Positions 9,404 to 18,310 are shown, numbered from the stretch's first letter. The stretch: DNA of 64,000 nucleotides from Chloroflexi bacterium UBA4730 (GCA_002404155.1 DHJC01000016.1:37332-101331); one strand, 5' to 3'. The notes: a model not told the origin generated them from the letters alone. Numbers and translations are program-made.

Positions 9404-9538
9404 AAGTCGACGCCGGCCAGGATCTCCCACTCGCCTCGGCACCATAAAGGAGAGTCTGGTGCCCGTCACCTACGAGCTTCCCATCGGCCACGAAAGGGAA
9501 GTTTGAGCACCTAGTTAGGGGTTCGGGTAGCGTCGGTT

Positions 9539-9835
9539 CTAATCGAGCTGCGCGGCCATGTACGCCTCGACGTATACGACCTCCAGATGATCTAAGAATT
9601 CCTGGCCAAACGCCTCAATTAGCTCCTCCTCCGAGATATCGATCCGACTGGGGGTGAGGTAGCAAAGCACCCGGTAAATATCAAAATAGGCTTTGAACTC
9701 TTCCTCCCCCGCCTCCTTGGCCGCGGCGATGAGTTGCTCCTCGGTCACGTCAGCCAGCGAGGATGCCGGACTGCGCTTATGCGCTTTCGTCGAAGGGATG
9801 ATTTCGCGCCGCCTCGGACTAGCTCTGCCCATCAC
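9539..9835 (-). CDS. small acidic helical protein
   Basis: A 98-aa protein with a basic N-terminus and a strongly acidic helical remainder (TEEQLIAAAKEAGEEEFKAY, ISEEELIEAFGQEFLDHLEV). The A+T content is visibly higher than in neighbouring genes, suggesting separate acquisition. No known family was recognised. The composition resembles small antitoxins or phage accessory proteins but this is only a resemblance. Confidence 0.55.
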   Translation of the reverse strand: MMGRASPRRREIIPSTKAHKRSPASSLADVTEEQLIAAAKEAGEEEFKAYFDIYRVLCYLTPSRIDISEEELIEAFGQEFLDHLEVVYVEAYMAAQLD

Positions 9836-9875
9836 TCACTCCCTAGCTCGCCTGAGCATAGGAGGCCGCCCGATG

Positions 9876-10034
9876 GGCTTGTTGTTCGCAGCGACGTGCG
9901 GCGAAGCTGTGCGCGGCGGGCGCGCCGGATATTTGAAATTAGTCGGCAGCCTGACTGTCTACACCGCCTGCGTCGTGGTGTTTTTCAGGCTCGTCGTTCT
10001 GGGGATCCGTCGCCTCAACCTCGGTCCGCTTTGA
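9876..10034 (+). pseudogene. decayed third copy of the 57-aa module protein
   Basis: The C-terminal half reads SLTVYTACVVVFFRLVVLGI then LNLGPL, matching the proteins at 26971 and 37500. The preceding part, ARRARRIFEIS, is in another frame because two bases are missing next to ISRQ, and the leader and N-terminal codons are partly deleted. No MerR gene follows. This copy cannot make the intact protein. Confidence 0.75.
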
Positions 10035-10189
10035 CGGGCAGGATGAACCCATGATCGCGTTCAGGTCTCGTTGCTGCTTACTGCGCAATTGTTATGAATC
10101 GTCCGCGAGATAACCCGATTACTCCTTTCGTGCGGATCATCTCGATGTTCCCTTCGGGTTTCAGCGTGCGCGTCATTCCTTCCCCTCCC

Positions 10190-10440
10190 TAGCGCCGAAA
10201 TTCCGGTTGGGAAAGCCGAAAAAGACGACGGTGCCGCCGGCTGCGTAGGGGGACGACCGTCGTTGCGCCAATTCGCTCATAAGACCGGGGCCCGGGCAGA
10301 ATGACCGCGTGGACGAGGTACCGCTGCTCGGAGGGAACTTCAGCGCGACCGTCAGGATCGGGGACACCGTTCACCGTCGGGCAGGTCCATGGACAGCTGC
10401 GGTGCACGCGCTCCTAACCCACCTCCGACAGGTTGGCTTC
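10190..10440 (+). repeat. direct repeat, copy 2 (truncated kinase 5' region)
   Basis: A diverged copy of 7240-7500 covering the same leader, GTG start and first about 45 codons. Similarity stops abruptly at about 10440, inside the coding part. Confidence 0.8.
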
Positions 10441-10491
10441 GGCGCCCGGACGTACCGGCCGATGAAGTCCGATGGCGATTCCGGCGGCTGA
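10309..10491 (+). pseudogene. truncated APH-like kinase fragment
   Basis: The first about 45 codons (GGNFSATVRIGDTVHRRAGP and onward) are almost identical in protein to the start of the kinase at 7356. The frame then enters unrelated sequence (RTYRPMKSDGDSGG) and stops at 10491. The catalytic HND and DWD motifs are missing, so it is non-functional. Confidence 0.8.
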
Positions 10492-10808
10492 TGTGGCCAA
10501 AGCGTCCGCACCTCATCTTTGGGGCAGCACCGCGTTTCAACGAGGTTGTCCGCGAAGCGTTCGAGTCCTTTATCCGCCTTCGGCACCAGCAGCATCTCGA
10601 GCTCACGCCGAAGCGCGCTGACCTTTTGACCGTCGGCATCCTGCTCACGCCGCGGCACGATGGCTTTCGGCCTTGGGACACGACCCTCGCAGCGACCACC
10701 GGGCAGCAGGAATTCGAACCCGATCTGAGGTCGGCCCTCGAGGAGCTGTGGGGACCGTTCGGCACGCGCATCCAGCCCGGCGTCGGGCCTTATTCAGACC
10801 CGGACTGA
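10491..10808 (+). CDS. hypothetical protein, possibly 5' truncated
   Basis: About 105 aa from ATG 10491, in frame and natural looking (PHLIFGAAPRFNEVVREAFE, RADLLTVGILLTPRHDGFRP). The frame continues upstream across the kinase-fragment junction, so the original N-terminus may have been lost in the same rearrangement. No family recognised. Confidence 0.45.
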   Translation: MWPKRPHLIFGAAPRFNEVVREAFESFIRLRHQQHLELTPKRADLLTVGILLTPRHDGFRPWDTTLAATTGQQEFEPDLRSALEELWGPFGTRIQPGVGPYSDPD

Positions 10809-10905
10809 ACGCGGTCGCGACAACACGCAGACGAGGGCCCGAGAGGGCGCATTGCTCTAGCGTTAATGGGCCGGGACGGGTCCCGGCGTGGGGAGCGTAT
10901 CGACC

Positions 10906-13900
10906 ATGGCGGCGCCGAAACCGACCTACTGCACGCGAAGCGACATCCTTCAATGGGCGCGCACCACTTCGGGACAGAGGAATCTGCCAGGCCTCATCCG
11001 GCGGCTGATCCACGAGACCGGGAAGGGCGTCGTGAAGCTCGGCTTTCCCACAGAGGAGGGCGTGCAGAGCGGGGGCTGGGACGGCACGGTGCAAGCCACG
11101 CAGGCCACCGCGCACGTTCCAGCGGGCTGGTCCGTCTGGGAGCTCTCGGTGGAGCATTCGATCACCAAGAAGGCCGAGGACGACTTCACCAAGCGGACAA
11201 CGAAGAACGGCTCGCCTGCAGTGGGCCCCGATGGCACGCCGATAGCCAACTGCACGTACGTCCAGGTGCTGCTCGCCCCGTGGCGCAAGAGCGACGAATG
11301 GACGACGAGCAAGAACGAGCTCAAGGCCTGGGGCGACGTGCGAGGGTACAACGTCGACACCATCTACGACTGGGTCGAGCAGGCCCCGGTCACGCACGCG
11401 TGGTTGTCCGAGCTCATGGGGCTCACGCCGTACGGCGTGCAACCGATCGAGAGCTGGTGGCGGGACTGGTCAGAGACCACCAACCCGACGTTTCCCCGCG
11501 CTGCGATCCTCGCCGGTCGAGAGAAGCAGATGGACGACCTGCTCGCGAAACTCGCAGGGCCGGCGGGCATCATCACGATCAACGCCGGCAGTGAGGAAGA
11601 GGCCCTCGCGTTCATCGCGGCCGTCGTCGAGGAAGATGCCAAGAGCGGAGATGCCTCCCTGCGTTCCCGCACGGCACTTGTCGACGATGTCGCGGCGTGG
11701 CGCCGGCTCGCGCCACGTGCGTCGCCGCTTGTACTTGTGCCCCGCAAGGAGGTCGTCTCCGAGAACCTGGCCGGTGGCCACCACGTCTTGATGGTGACCA
11801 CGGGCCCCATGCCGAGCGACATCCAGCTGCCGCCGATCGACGCGAACTTGGCCATGGCCGCGCTCACGAAGGCCGGCATGGCAGACGAGAAAGCGATGGC
11901 GACGGCGCGCATCGCGCGTCAGAGCCTGCTCACGGCGCGGCGTGGAATCGCAAAGAAGGCCGAACTCCAAGCCCCTCCGTGGGCGAAGGCGCCCTCGAAG
12001 CTCGAGCGGCGGATCTTCCTCGTCGGACGATGGGACAGCGCCAATGTCAACGACATGGAGCTGCTTTCCGAATTCACCCTGATCGCCCGCTCGGATATCG
12101 GTGAGAAGGTCGAGACGCTCGCGCGTGATGCGGACCCGCTCGTGAGTCGGACTGGATCGATCTGCAGCCTGCTCTCGCCGACCGACGCGTTCAACTTTCT
12201 GGGTGGTCGGATCACCGCGGACGATATCGACGCGTTCCGGTCGGCCTGTATGACTGTCTTTGGTGCGACCGATCCGAAGTTCGAGTTACCGCCAAAAGAT
12301 TGGTGGCTGGCCGGCGTGAAGGGCAAGGTCGCGCCGTACTCGGACGAACTCCGCATCGGATTGGCGACCACGCTCGCACTGCTGGGTGCGCGCGGAGATC
12401 AGCAGCTGCCAGGAAGAACGACAACAGCACGGAGCGAGGCAGAAGGCATCGTTCGCGACGTGCTCGCGGCCGCGAACGCGGACACGACGGGGCGGCTCTG
12501 GATGTCGCTCGACCCAGTGCTCCCGCTCCTAGCGGAGGCGGCACCGGACGTGTTCTTGCGCGCGGTGCGTGAAGGCGCGAAGGGCGACGCGCCGGTGCTG
12601 CGCAACGTCTTCGTCGATCAGACCGACGACCTCAGCTCACCGTCTGCCCACACCGGGCTGCTGTGGGCCCTCGAGGTCTGCGCGTGGGCACCCGAGTACC
12701 TGGGCCTCAGCGCCGAGCTCTTGGCTCGCCTGAGCGATATCGACCCAGGCGGCAGGATGGGCAACCGCCCTTTCGCGAGCCTCGTCAACATCTTCATGCC
12801 GTGGTACCCGCAGACCTCAGTCGACGCCACCAGGCGTCTCGCTGCCCTCGACGGCCTACGTACGCGGCATCCGTCCCGGGCCCTGCGACTCCTGCGCGCG
12901 CTCATTCCGCGCCGCGGCAGCTCGGTCATGCCCAACCAAGCCCCGCGCTTCCGCACCTGGAAGATCGGCGAACCGAGCGGTGGAAGCAACCTCCCGGAGC
13001 ACATAGAGGAGATCGCCCGTCGTCTCTTCGAACAGTCGGGCCGCGAAGTTTCCGCGTGGGTCTCCGTGATCGAGAAGATTCCCGACCTGCCACCGGCGGC
13101 GCGGAAGGCCGCCATCGATCGCCTGCAGGAGCTCTCGGCCGACGATGCATTGACGCCAGAAGATCGCACGGCGCTGTGGACGGCCCTGAACAAGTTGATC
13201 GGTCATCACCGGGGCTTTCCCGAGACGGCCTGGGCGATGCGCGATGCCGATCTTCGTCCGCTCGAGGCCGTGCGTGGACAACTCGCGTCCCCAGATCCGG
13301 CCGCTCGCTACCGGCCGCTGTTCGATGAGTACAACCCTTCGATCGACGGTCCGAAGCGCACGGTGGACGGCGGCTTCGACGAGTATGAGCGCGCGCTGCT
13401 GAAGGCGCGCGCCGACGCGACCGCCGAGATTCATCGGTCGCAGGGCCTCACCGGCCTTATGTCGTTCGCGAATGTGGTGAAGATTCCAGGTCTCATCGGA
13501 TTAGGAATCGTGACGGCCGGCCTCCGCGTCGATGAGGCGCAGGTGATCGCGCTACTCGACCAGCCCGAGGGCGGGAGGGAGACGATGGCGCGGATCTACG
13601 CGCTGGAAACAACGCGCAGCGAGGGCTGGCCGTGGTTGGAACGCGCGCTCGCCATCCCCGGCCTCACCGCACGGCAGAAGGCGCGGCTCCTTCTGGTGAG
13701 CGACGACATTCCGCGTGCGTGGGAAGAAGCGAAGGAGCTTGGTGACGACGTGTGGAACGGCTACTGGAGCGAGTTCGTGATCTACGGTCGCGGGCCGGAC
13801 TTCGCGCACTCGCTCCTCGTGTCACGCGAACTGCTGCGCGTCGGACGCACTCGCGCAACGATCGAGATGGTGATGATGTACCGGCGCGGGACCGACCCGG

Positions 13901-14769
13901 CAGACTCGAACGATCGCGCCGGCCTCATGGCTGACGCCCTCGAGCGCGTGGTTCGCGGCGACGGCGCCGACCTCGGTGGCGGGAGCAACCTCGGTCAACT
14001 CGACTTCGACGGCATCTTCGACCTCCTCGCGAAGTCCGACATCGAGCGTCCGCGCCTCGCGCGCCTCGAGTTCTTGTACCTGCCGTATCTCGAGTATCGA
14101 CAAGGGCCGAAGGTCCTCCACCAGATGCTCGCCGAGGACCCTGCCCTGTTCGTCGACTTCATGAAGCTGTGCTTCAAGCCGACGCAGCAGTCAGACGATG
14201 CCGAGGCCGCAGAAGCGAGCGCGACGAAGGTGACCGACGATCCGGAGGCCTCGACGCGGACGCCGCAGGACGAGCGTCGTGCTGAGAACGCGTATCGCGT
14301 GCTCCGCGGATGGAATGTCGTTCCGGGGCGGCGTGAGGACGGAACCCTCGACGAGGCAGCGCTCAGGGCGTGGGTCGGCACGGCACGCGCCCTGTTAAAG
14401 GAGGCGAAGAGGGTCGAGATCGGGGACGAGCAGATCGGCCGAATTCTGGCCTACGCCCCGCCGGACGCGGAGGGCATGTCACCCCCCAAGGGCGTACGTG
14501 ACCTGTTCGAGGAACTGCAGAACGACAATCTCGAGGGCGGATTCGAGGCCGAGATGTTCAACCAGGGAGGCATCACGTCGCGCGCGCCAGACACCGGCGG
14601 TGACCCCGAGCGCACGGTAGCGAAAGACTTGCGCGCGCGTGCTGAGCCATTCAACGAGCAGTGGCCGAGAGCCGCGGCGATTCTCCGCAGGCTCGCTGAC
14701 AGCTATGAGAGCCTGGCAACCTTCAACGACCAACAAGCGGAGCGATTCCGGAAAGGCATCTTCAACTAG
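10906..14769 (+). CDS. large STAND-like protein with nuclease-like N-terminus
   Basis: A 1287-aa protein from ATG 10906; an in-frame GTG at 10888 is possible. Residues about 25-85 (LPGLIRRLIHETG, GVQSGGWDG, VPAGWSVWELSVE) match the E...GWDG...WE-x-S layout of Mrr/PD-(D/E)XK-like N-terminal domains. Around residues 200-235, ILAGREKQMDDLLAKL and NAGSEEEALAFIAAVV sit where a STAND NTPase P-loop would be, but the G-x4-GK-S/T residues are absent. The remaining 900 residues are helical, repeat-like and probably a sensor. This is the architecture of Avs-type anti-phage proteins, here with a degenerate NTPase. The function is inferred. Confidence 0.65.
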   Translation: MAAPKPTYCTRSDILQWARTTSGQRNLPGLIRRLIHETGKGVVKLGFPTEEGVQSGGWDGTVQATQATAHVPAGWSVWELSVEHSITKKAEDDFTKRTTKNGSPAVGPDGTPIANCTYVQVLLAPWRKSDEWTTSKNELKAWGDVRGYNVDTIYDWVEQAPVTHAWLSELMGLTPYGVQPIESWWRDWSETTNPTFPRAAILAGREKQMDDLLAKLAGPAGIITINAGSEEEALAFIAAVVEEDAKSGDASLRSRTALVDDVAAWRRLAPRASPLVLVPRKEVVSENLAGGHHVLMVTTGPMPSDIQLPPIDANLAMAALTKAGMADEKAMATARIARQSLLTARRGIAKKAELQAPPWAKAPSKLERRIFLVGRWDSANVNDMELLSEFTLIARSDIGEKVETLARDADPLVSRTGSICSLLSPTDAFNFLGGRITADDIDAFRSACMTVFGATDPKFELPPKDWWLAGVKGKVAPYSDELRIGLATTLALLGARGDQQLPGRTTTARSEAEGIVRDVLAAANADTTGRLWMSLDPVLPLLAEAAPDVFLRAVREGAKGDAPVLRNVFVDQTDDLSSPSAHTGLLWALEVCAWAPEYLGLSAELLARLSDIDPGGRMGNRPFASLVNIFMPWYPQTSVDATRRLAALDGLRTRHPSRALRLLRALIPRRGSSVMPNQAPRFRTWKIGEPSGGSNLPEHIEEIARRLFEQSGREVSAWVSVIEKIPDLPPAARKAAIDRLQELSADDALTPEDRTALWTALNKLIGHHRGFPETAWAMRDADLRPLEAVRGQLASPDPAARYRPLFDEYNPSIDGPKRTVDGGFDEYERALLKARADATAEIHRSQGLTGLMSFANVVKIPGLIGLGIVTAGLRVDEAQVIALLDQPEGGRETMARIYALETTRSEGWPWLERALAIPGLTARQKARLLLVSDDIPRAWEEAKELGDDVWNGYWSEFVIYGRGPDFAHSLLVSRELLRVGRTRATIEMVMMYRRGTDPADSNDRAGLMADALERVVRGDGADLGGGSNLGQLDFDGIFDLLAKSDIERPRLARLEFLYLPYLEYRQGPKVLHQMLAEDPALFVDFMKLCFKPTQQSDDAEAAEASATKVTDDPEASTRTPQDERRAENAYRVLRGWNVVPGRREDGTLDEAALRAWVGTARALLKEAKRVEIGDEQIGRILAYAPPDAEGMSPPKGVRDLFEELQNDNLEGGFEAEMFNQGGITSRAPDTGGDPERTVAKDLRARAEPFNEQWPRAAAILRRLADSYESLATFNDQQAERFRKGIFN

Positions 14770-14954
14770 CGGCGGTCTGGCGGCTCGTCGTCCAGCAGTG
14801 CACCGGCGCGCCGCTCGTCGTCGTCGAAGACGCGCAGGTAGACCATCGACGATCGAAGGTCGCGATGGCCGGCGCGGAACTGGATGACCCGCAGGTTCGT
14901 GCCGCGTCGGAGCAGCTCGGTGAGGTGCGTGTGCCGGCCGCGGTGCGGCGTGAA
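14766..14954 (-). pseudogene. C-terminal fragment of a tyrosine recombinase
   Basis: Encodes TPHRGRHTHLTELLRRGTNL, AGHRDLRSSMVYLRVFDDDE and a short tail, nearly identical to the C-terminus of the complete recombinase at 42932-43816. It keeps the HxxR, GH and Tyr catalytic positions but lacks the first about 240 residues. Convergent with, and overlapping by four bases, the end of the 1287-aa gene. Confidence 0.85.
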
Positions 14955-15222
14955 GCGGCGCGATCGTGAGCGCATCGACGTGACGATGCCGCCGCCGGTG
15001 GCGGCGGGGCTGCGCGCCTACGCGCGGACGTGGCATATCTCGCTCTCGGTCGTCGTGGAGCTCGCATGCGCGGCCTACCTGGAGGAACGGGCCGGTCGCG
15101 TCGACCAGGCTCCCATCCGGCTGCGCTTCCGACAGCGTCGCGGCCCGTTGGCGAAAGTGGAGCGGCACATCAGCGACGCGACGATCGCTGACCTTCGGGC
15201 GCGAGGCGGACGCCGTCTCTAG
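14950..15222 (+). CDS. small ribbon-helix-helix-like protein
   Basis: About 90 aa from GTG 14950. The segment RIDVTMPPPVAAGLRAYART, followed by a second helix (SLSVVVELACAAYLEE), has the strand-helix-helix pattern of small RHH DNA-binding proteins. The tail is basic. It begins inside the recombinase fragment on the opposite strand. Possibly a regulator or antitoxin remnant; moderate to low confidence. Confidence 0.4.
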   Translation: MKRRDRERIDVTMPPPVAAGLRAYARTWHISLSVVVELACAAYLEERAGRVDQAPIRLRFRQRRGPLAKVERHISDATIADLRARGGRRL

Positions 15223-15224
15223 AT

Positions 15225-16517
15225 CTATTGACGAACGGCCTGGAGGACCTTCGAGCGCGACTGCACTAGCGCCGCGATCTTGTCCAGCGGGGCATCCGGC
15301 ACGTTCCACGCAGCGGCCTCCGCTTGAGTGTCAGGGAGTGCCGCTTCAACACGCTGCGCGAGTTGCCCAAGGCGGTCGCTGTACAGACGAACCGACAGTC
15401 CTAGCTGTTCGAGCCACTTGCGCCAGTGGACCGCTTGGAGAGCATTCGCGTCAAACATCCCATTGATGGAGTTAGCCATCAGCGGATCGAGCTGTGAGTA
15501 GGCGTACGTCGACACGAGGTCATATGCCGGAGCCAACCGAACGCCGCCAGTTGCATAGAGCAGCGAATGATTCTTCGCGTGCGCGTCGGCATTCCCAACG
15601 AGGTAGCTGAAGCCGACGCGATCAACGATCTCAGCTTGGTCAACAGGCACGTTAGATGACCAGTTCGCGAGGAGCTTCAGATAATCGGCCACTTTGGGGC
15701 CGCCATGCGCTTCGTATTTGGCGTCCGTGCGGAGGCCCAACGCCTGGCAGAAGTCCTCCTGATGCAGCCGCTGGATAGTGCCGTCGACCACGGTGCGGTC
15801 ATACCGCTCGCTGTACAGAACGGTCTCACCTGCAACATCACGAACTTCGACATTGGTAGTAGTGAGGCCTGCCCGACGACCAAGGAGACTGCAGAAGGCT
15901 TCGTTCGCGACAAGTCCGGGATATGCCAGCCTGTCATCCCGGCGCCCGCGCCGCTCAGTAGAAGCCGGCTTGAGAATGTGGGTCGTCGGCTGCGTTCCAC
16001 GCGGCAGACCGACATGCCCGTCCGCAGTACGGACGACAGCCATCTTGTCCTGTACTCCGGCCAGGCTGATGCGAATGCCTTGCGCCGGATTTACCGCGAG
16101 AGGTCGCTCAGCGAGTCTGTCGATCTCACGCAAGAGTTCTTCGTCGGTGAGCCAAACGACTCCCTCTTCGCGCACCGCGACAAGGTCGGTCCCTTCCGGA
16201 ACGATCGAAAGCGCGCCGGCATTGTCACGTCCGATTTCGCGGAGCATGCCAAACGTGTCGCTCGGGTCCAATCGCCGCTCGGCGGCGATACGGTCGCGGG
16301 CGCGACCTTCCGGCAGCAGTCCGTCGAAGAAGGGCAGCAGCTCCGCCGCGTTGTACGTTTCTGTCCGAGCGGGCAGTGACACGCTGAGGACCGGCGCGCC
16401 TGGCTCGCGGTCAACGATCGCTGCGCGGTACTTCACGGACAGCGTTCGGTCTTCCGCTCGATCCAGGTCAGCGACTACGTCGTCGCCGCGCACTACCCAC
16501 AGCCGTTCAGCGGGCAT
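15225..16517 (-). CDS. hipA: HipA-type serine/threonine kinase toxin
   Basis: A 430-aa protein from ATG 16517, which lies 11 bases inside the end of hipB. HipA features: the N-terminal couple_hipA domain, then VQDKMAVV, the catalytic VGNADAHAKNHSLLY and the metal-binding LAPAYDLVST. E. coli HipA phosphorylates the tRNA-bound state of glutamyl-tRNA synthetase and induces dormancy; the target here is not known. It forms a toxin-antitoxin operon with hipB and should be repressed by the HipB-HipA complex at the operators upstream. All key residues are present. Confidence 0.9.
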   Translation of the reverse strand: MPAERLWVVRGDDVVADLDRAEDRTLSVKYRAAIVDREPGAPVLSVSLPARTETYNAAELLPFFDGLLPEGRARDRIAAERRLDPSDTFGMLREIGRDNAGALSIVPEGTDLVAVREEGVVWLTDEELLREIDRLAERPLAVNPAQGIRISLAGVQDKMAVVRTADGHVGLPRGTQPTTHILKPASTERRGRRDDRLAYPGLVANEAFCSLLGRRAGLTTTNVEVRDVAGETVLYSERYDRTVVDGTIQRLHQEDFCQALGLRTDAKYEAHGGPKVADYLKLLANWSSNVPVDQAEIVDRVGFSYLVGNADAHAKNHSLLYATGGVRLAPAYDLVSTYAYSQLDPLMANSINGMFDANALQAVHWRKWLEQLGLSVRLYSDRLGQLAQRVEAALPDTQAEAAAWNVPDAPLDKIAALVQSRSKVLQAVRQ

Positions 16518-16770
16518 CTTGCACCTCTCGCGTTTGGGGGCCTCGTGAGAGGACCGCCAAGTCGAGGGACAGGATGTGGAGCAGCTTGAGGGCGGTTTCG
16601 ACCTCAAACGTTCCTTCGCCGCGCTCGATCCTCTGCACAGCGGTGCGGCTCAGGTTGGCGTGCTCGGCAAGCTGCAGCTGGCTGAGGCCGCGGGCGCGCC
16701 GTTCCCTCTTGATCAGGGCGCTGAGCTGTTCGCTGGTGAAGATCTTCTGAGTGCTCACTAAAGAGAGCAT
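16507..16770 (-). CDS. hipB: HipB-type antitoxin, XRE-family repressor
   Basis: An 87-aa protein from ATG 16770; a GTG at 16758 is an alternative. A helix-turn-helix covers about residues 17-55 (LIKRERRARGLSQLQLAEHA, LSRTAVQRIERGE). It is first in the operon, with its stop past the hipA start, typical of coupled antitoxin-toxin pairs. Operator-like site 1 lies over its first codons, which supports autoregulation. Confidence 0.9.
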   Translation of the reverse strand: MLSLVSTQKIFTSEQLSALIKRERRARGLSQLQLAEHANLSRTAVQRIERGEGTFEVETALKLLHILSLDLAVLSRGPQTREVQDAR

Positions 16771-16846
16771 ATCATGCTAAACAGCCAGAATGCACTCTCT
16801 AGAGAGCTATTCAGGCAAATCCTTCAAAAAGCTCACTTTAGCGTGC
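16753..16846. promoter_or_regulatory. three evenly spaced operator-like sites for HipB
   Basis: Three 16-base sites of the form GCWC-N8-GWGC: GCTCACTAAAGAGAGC at 16753, GCACTCTCTAGAGAGC at 16792 and GCTCACTTTAGCGTGC at 16831. The centres are exactly 39 bases apart both times. Site 2 contains a perfect 12-base palindrome. HipB proteins bind several palindromic operators in front of hipBA. That these are bound by this HipB is inferred. Confidence 0.7.
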
Positions 16847-16886
16847 TTTCAGGCTGAGTTTCGCAAACAACGTATTGCTCGCGAGT

Positions 16887-17291
16887 TCAAGTAGCGTCAA
16901 GACCATCCCGCTGGGCGGCCAGCCGGCCCTGGGCGTCGTACGTGTTGCGCACGCTGACGCGGCCGTCCGGATCGACGACGGAGGTGAGGTGGCGGGTGCT
17001 GCCGTCATAGCCATAGCGCCACGTGTGGAGATTCGGATCCTGCCCGAGCGCGTTGCCGATCTTGTCGACAACGGTAACGAGCCGTCCGATAGCGTCGTAT
17101 CCGTAGATGACGCGGCGGCCGATCGGATCCTGTATCTGGGTCAGCCGATTGGCGCCGTCGTAGCTGAGCGCCACCGCCCGGCCCACGGTGTCGGTGATCA
17201 TGGCGAGGTTGCCGGCGACGTAGCTCAGGCCGATCTGATTGCCGGCCGGCTCGTTGAGCTGGGCCTGGTGGATCGGGATCACGGTGTTCAT
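16887..17291 (-). pseudogene. RHS/YD-repeat fragment
   Basis: A 134-aa frame with typical YD repeats: ALSYDGANRLTQIQDPIGRR, VIYGYDAIGRLVTVVD and TWRYGYDGSTRHLTSVVDPD. Full RHS proteins are over 1000 residues with a toxin tip and export signals, none of which is here. It is a scrap, probably moved in by recombination. Its edge meets the start of the membrane protein on the opposite strand. Confidence 0.8.
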
Positions 17292-17928
17292 CTTCCACGA
17301 CGGCGTCCCCTACTGGCTTGTCGCGATCGTGGCCAGCATCGCGGCATTCATGGTCGTCGTGATCCTCGGTGGAATGGCGTGGCGCAGGGCTGGGTCCGAG
17401 GCGCAGCGTCCGATCCGCGTGCTCGGTGCGATGATCGACGAAGCGTTCACCGCCGGCGGCACGCCGCTCGGCACGACCGTGCGGCGATGGACCATCGGGC
17501 TGTTCGCGGCCGGCGTCCTGTTCGGTCCGCTGGGTTACGGCGAACTCGACTTCGTGCCGGTGGGCTGGCCGCGGATCGCGGTACTCGTCCTGGCTCCAGT
17601 CGCCCTGGGGATCGCGTTGATCTGGTTCTGGAAGAGCTGGCGTCCCGACCGGGCGGGCGAGGTCCACTTCGGTCGGGTGGTCGCGGAACTGACGGCCGGG
17701 GCGTTGCTCATCGGTAGCGTGCTCATGTCGCAGCGGACGAGCCACATCGAGTGCGCGCAGTCGGTCCAGACGTACGACGGTTCGGAGTGTGTCGGCGAGG
17801 ACATCGTGGTGCCGGGAGCCGATGAGTTCCAGGTCCTGGTGCTGGCGGGCCTCGCCGCGACGGCGTTGTGGTTCGCGGCCGTCGAAACTCCGTGGGCCGA
17901 GGCGAAGCCGTCGACTCGGACCAGCTAG
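17284..17928 (+). CDS. membrane protein, N-terminus possibly truncated
   Basis: About 214 aa from GTG 17284. Membrane segments are visible at the start (YWLVAIVASIAAFMVVVILG), in the middle (IGLFAAGVLFGPLGY, IAVLVLAPVALGIALIWFW), after residue 135 and near the C-terminus. Its beginning coincides with the edge of the RHS fragment, so the original first residues may have been replaced. No family recognised. Confidence 0.55.
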   Translation: MFIFHDGVPYWLVAIVASIAAFMVVVILGGMAWRRAGSEAQRPIRVLGAMIDEAFTAGGTPLGTTVRRWTIGLFAAGVLFGPLGYGELDFVPVGWPRIAVLVLAPVALGIALIWFWKSWRPDRAGEVHFGRVVAELTAGALLIGSVLMSQRTSHIECAQSVQTYDGSECVGEDIVVPGADEFQVLVLAGLAATALWFAAVETPWAEAKPSTRTS

Positions 17929-17935
17929 CCGCCGA

Positions 17936-18310
17936 CTAATCCAGAAACAAGGCTATCGCGCAGACAAGCACACCAAGGATTCCCATCGTCGAAGCGATCC
18001 CCAGATTGTGCAGTCCGAAGGGAACCACCGCGGCGCCGAGGATTCCGATACCCGCTCCGAACGCGAACTCGTAATACACGTGTCTCTGCGCATCGAATGG
18101 CCGGCCAATTGCCCCACGACCAGCGGGAAGCGTAAGCGCGCCGGCGGAGGCGAGAACGATGACCGCGACAAAAACAAGCACTAATGGATAGGCCGCTGCG
18201 ACGGCAGTTCCCGATGCGCTTGTGAGGTACCAGGGCGCAGCGATTCCGTAAAGGACGAGTGCCGTCCCCCAGACCACGGCAGCAGCCCCGCCAGTTAGCC
18301 TCATTTCCAT
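17936..18310 (-). CDS. four-TM small membrane protein
   Basis: A 124-aa protein with four hydrophobic segments covering most of its length (for example AAVVWGTALVLYGIAAPWYL, YPLVLVFVAVIVLASAGALT). Convergent with the preceding gene, 7 bases apart, and divergent from the small gene at 18352. Function unknown. Confidence 0.6.
   Translation of the reverse strand: MEMRLTGGAAAVVWGTALVLYGIAAPWYLTSASGTAVAAAYPLVLVFVAVIVLASAGALTLPAGRGAIGRPFDAQRHVYYEFAFGAGIGILGAAVVPFGLHNLGIASTMGILGVLVCAIALFLD

Noticed and set aside
10705..10725. Possible second attachment site (ATTCGAAC-like) near 10711
   Set aside because: Only about ten bases resemble the tRNA-Glu T-loop region, too short to call an att repeat.
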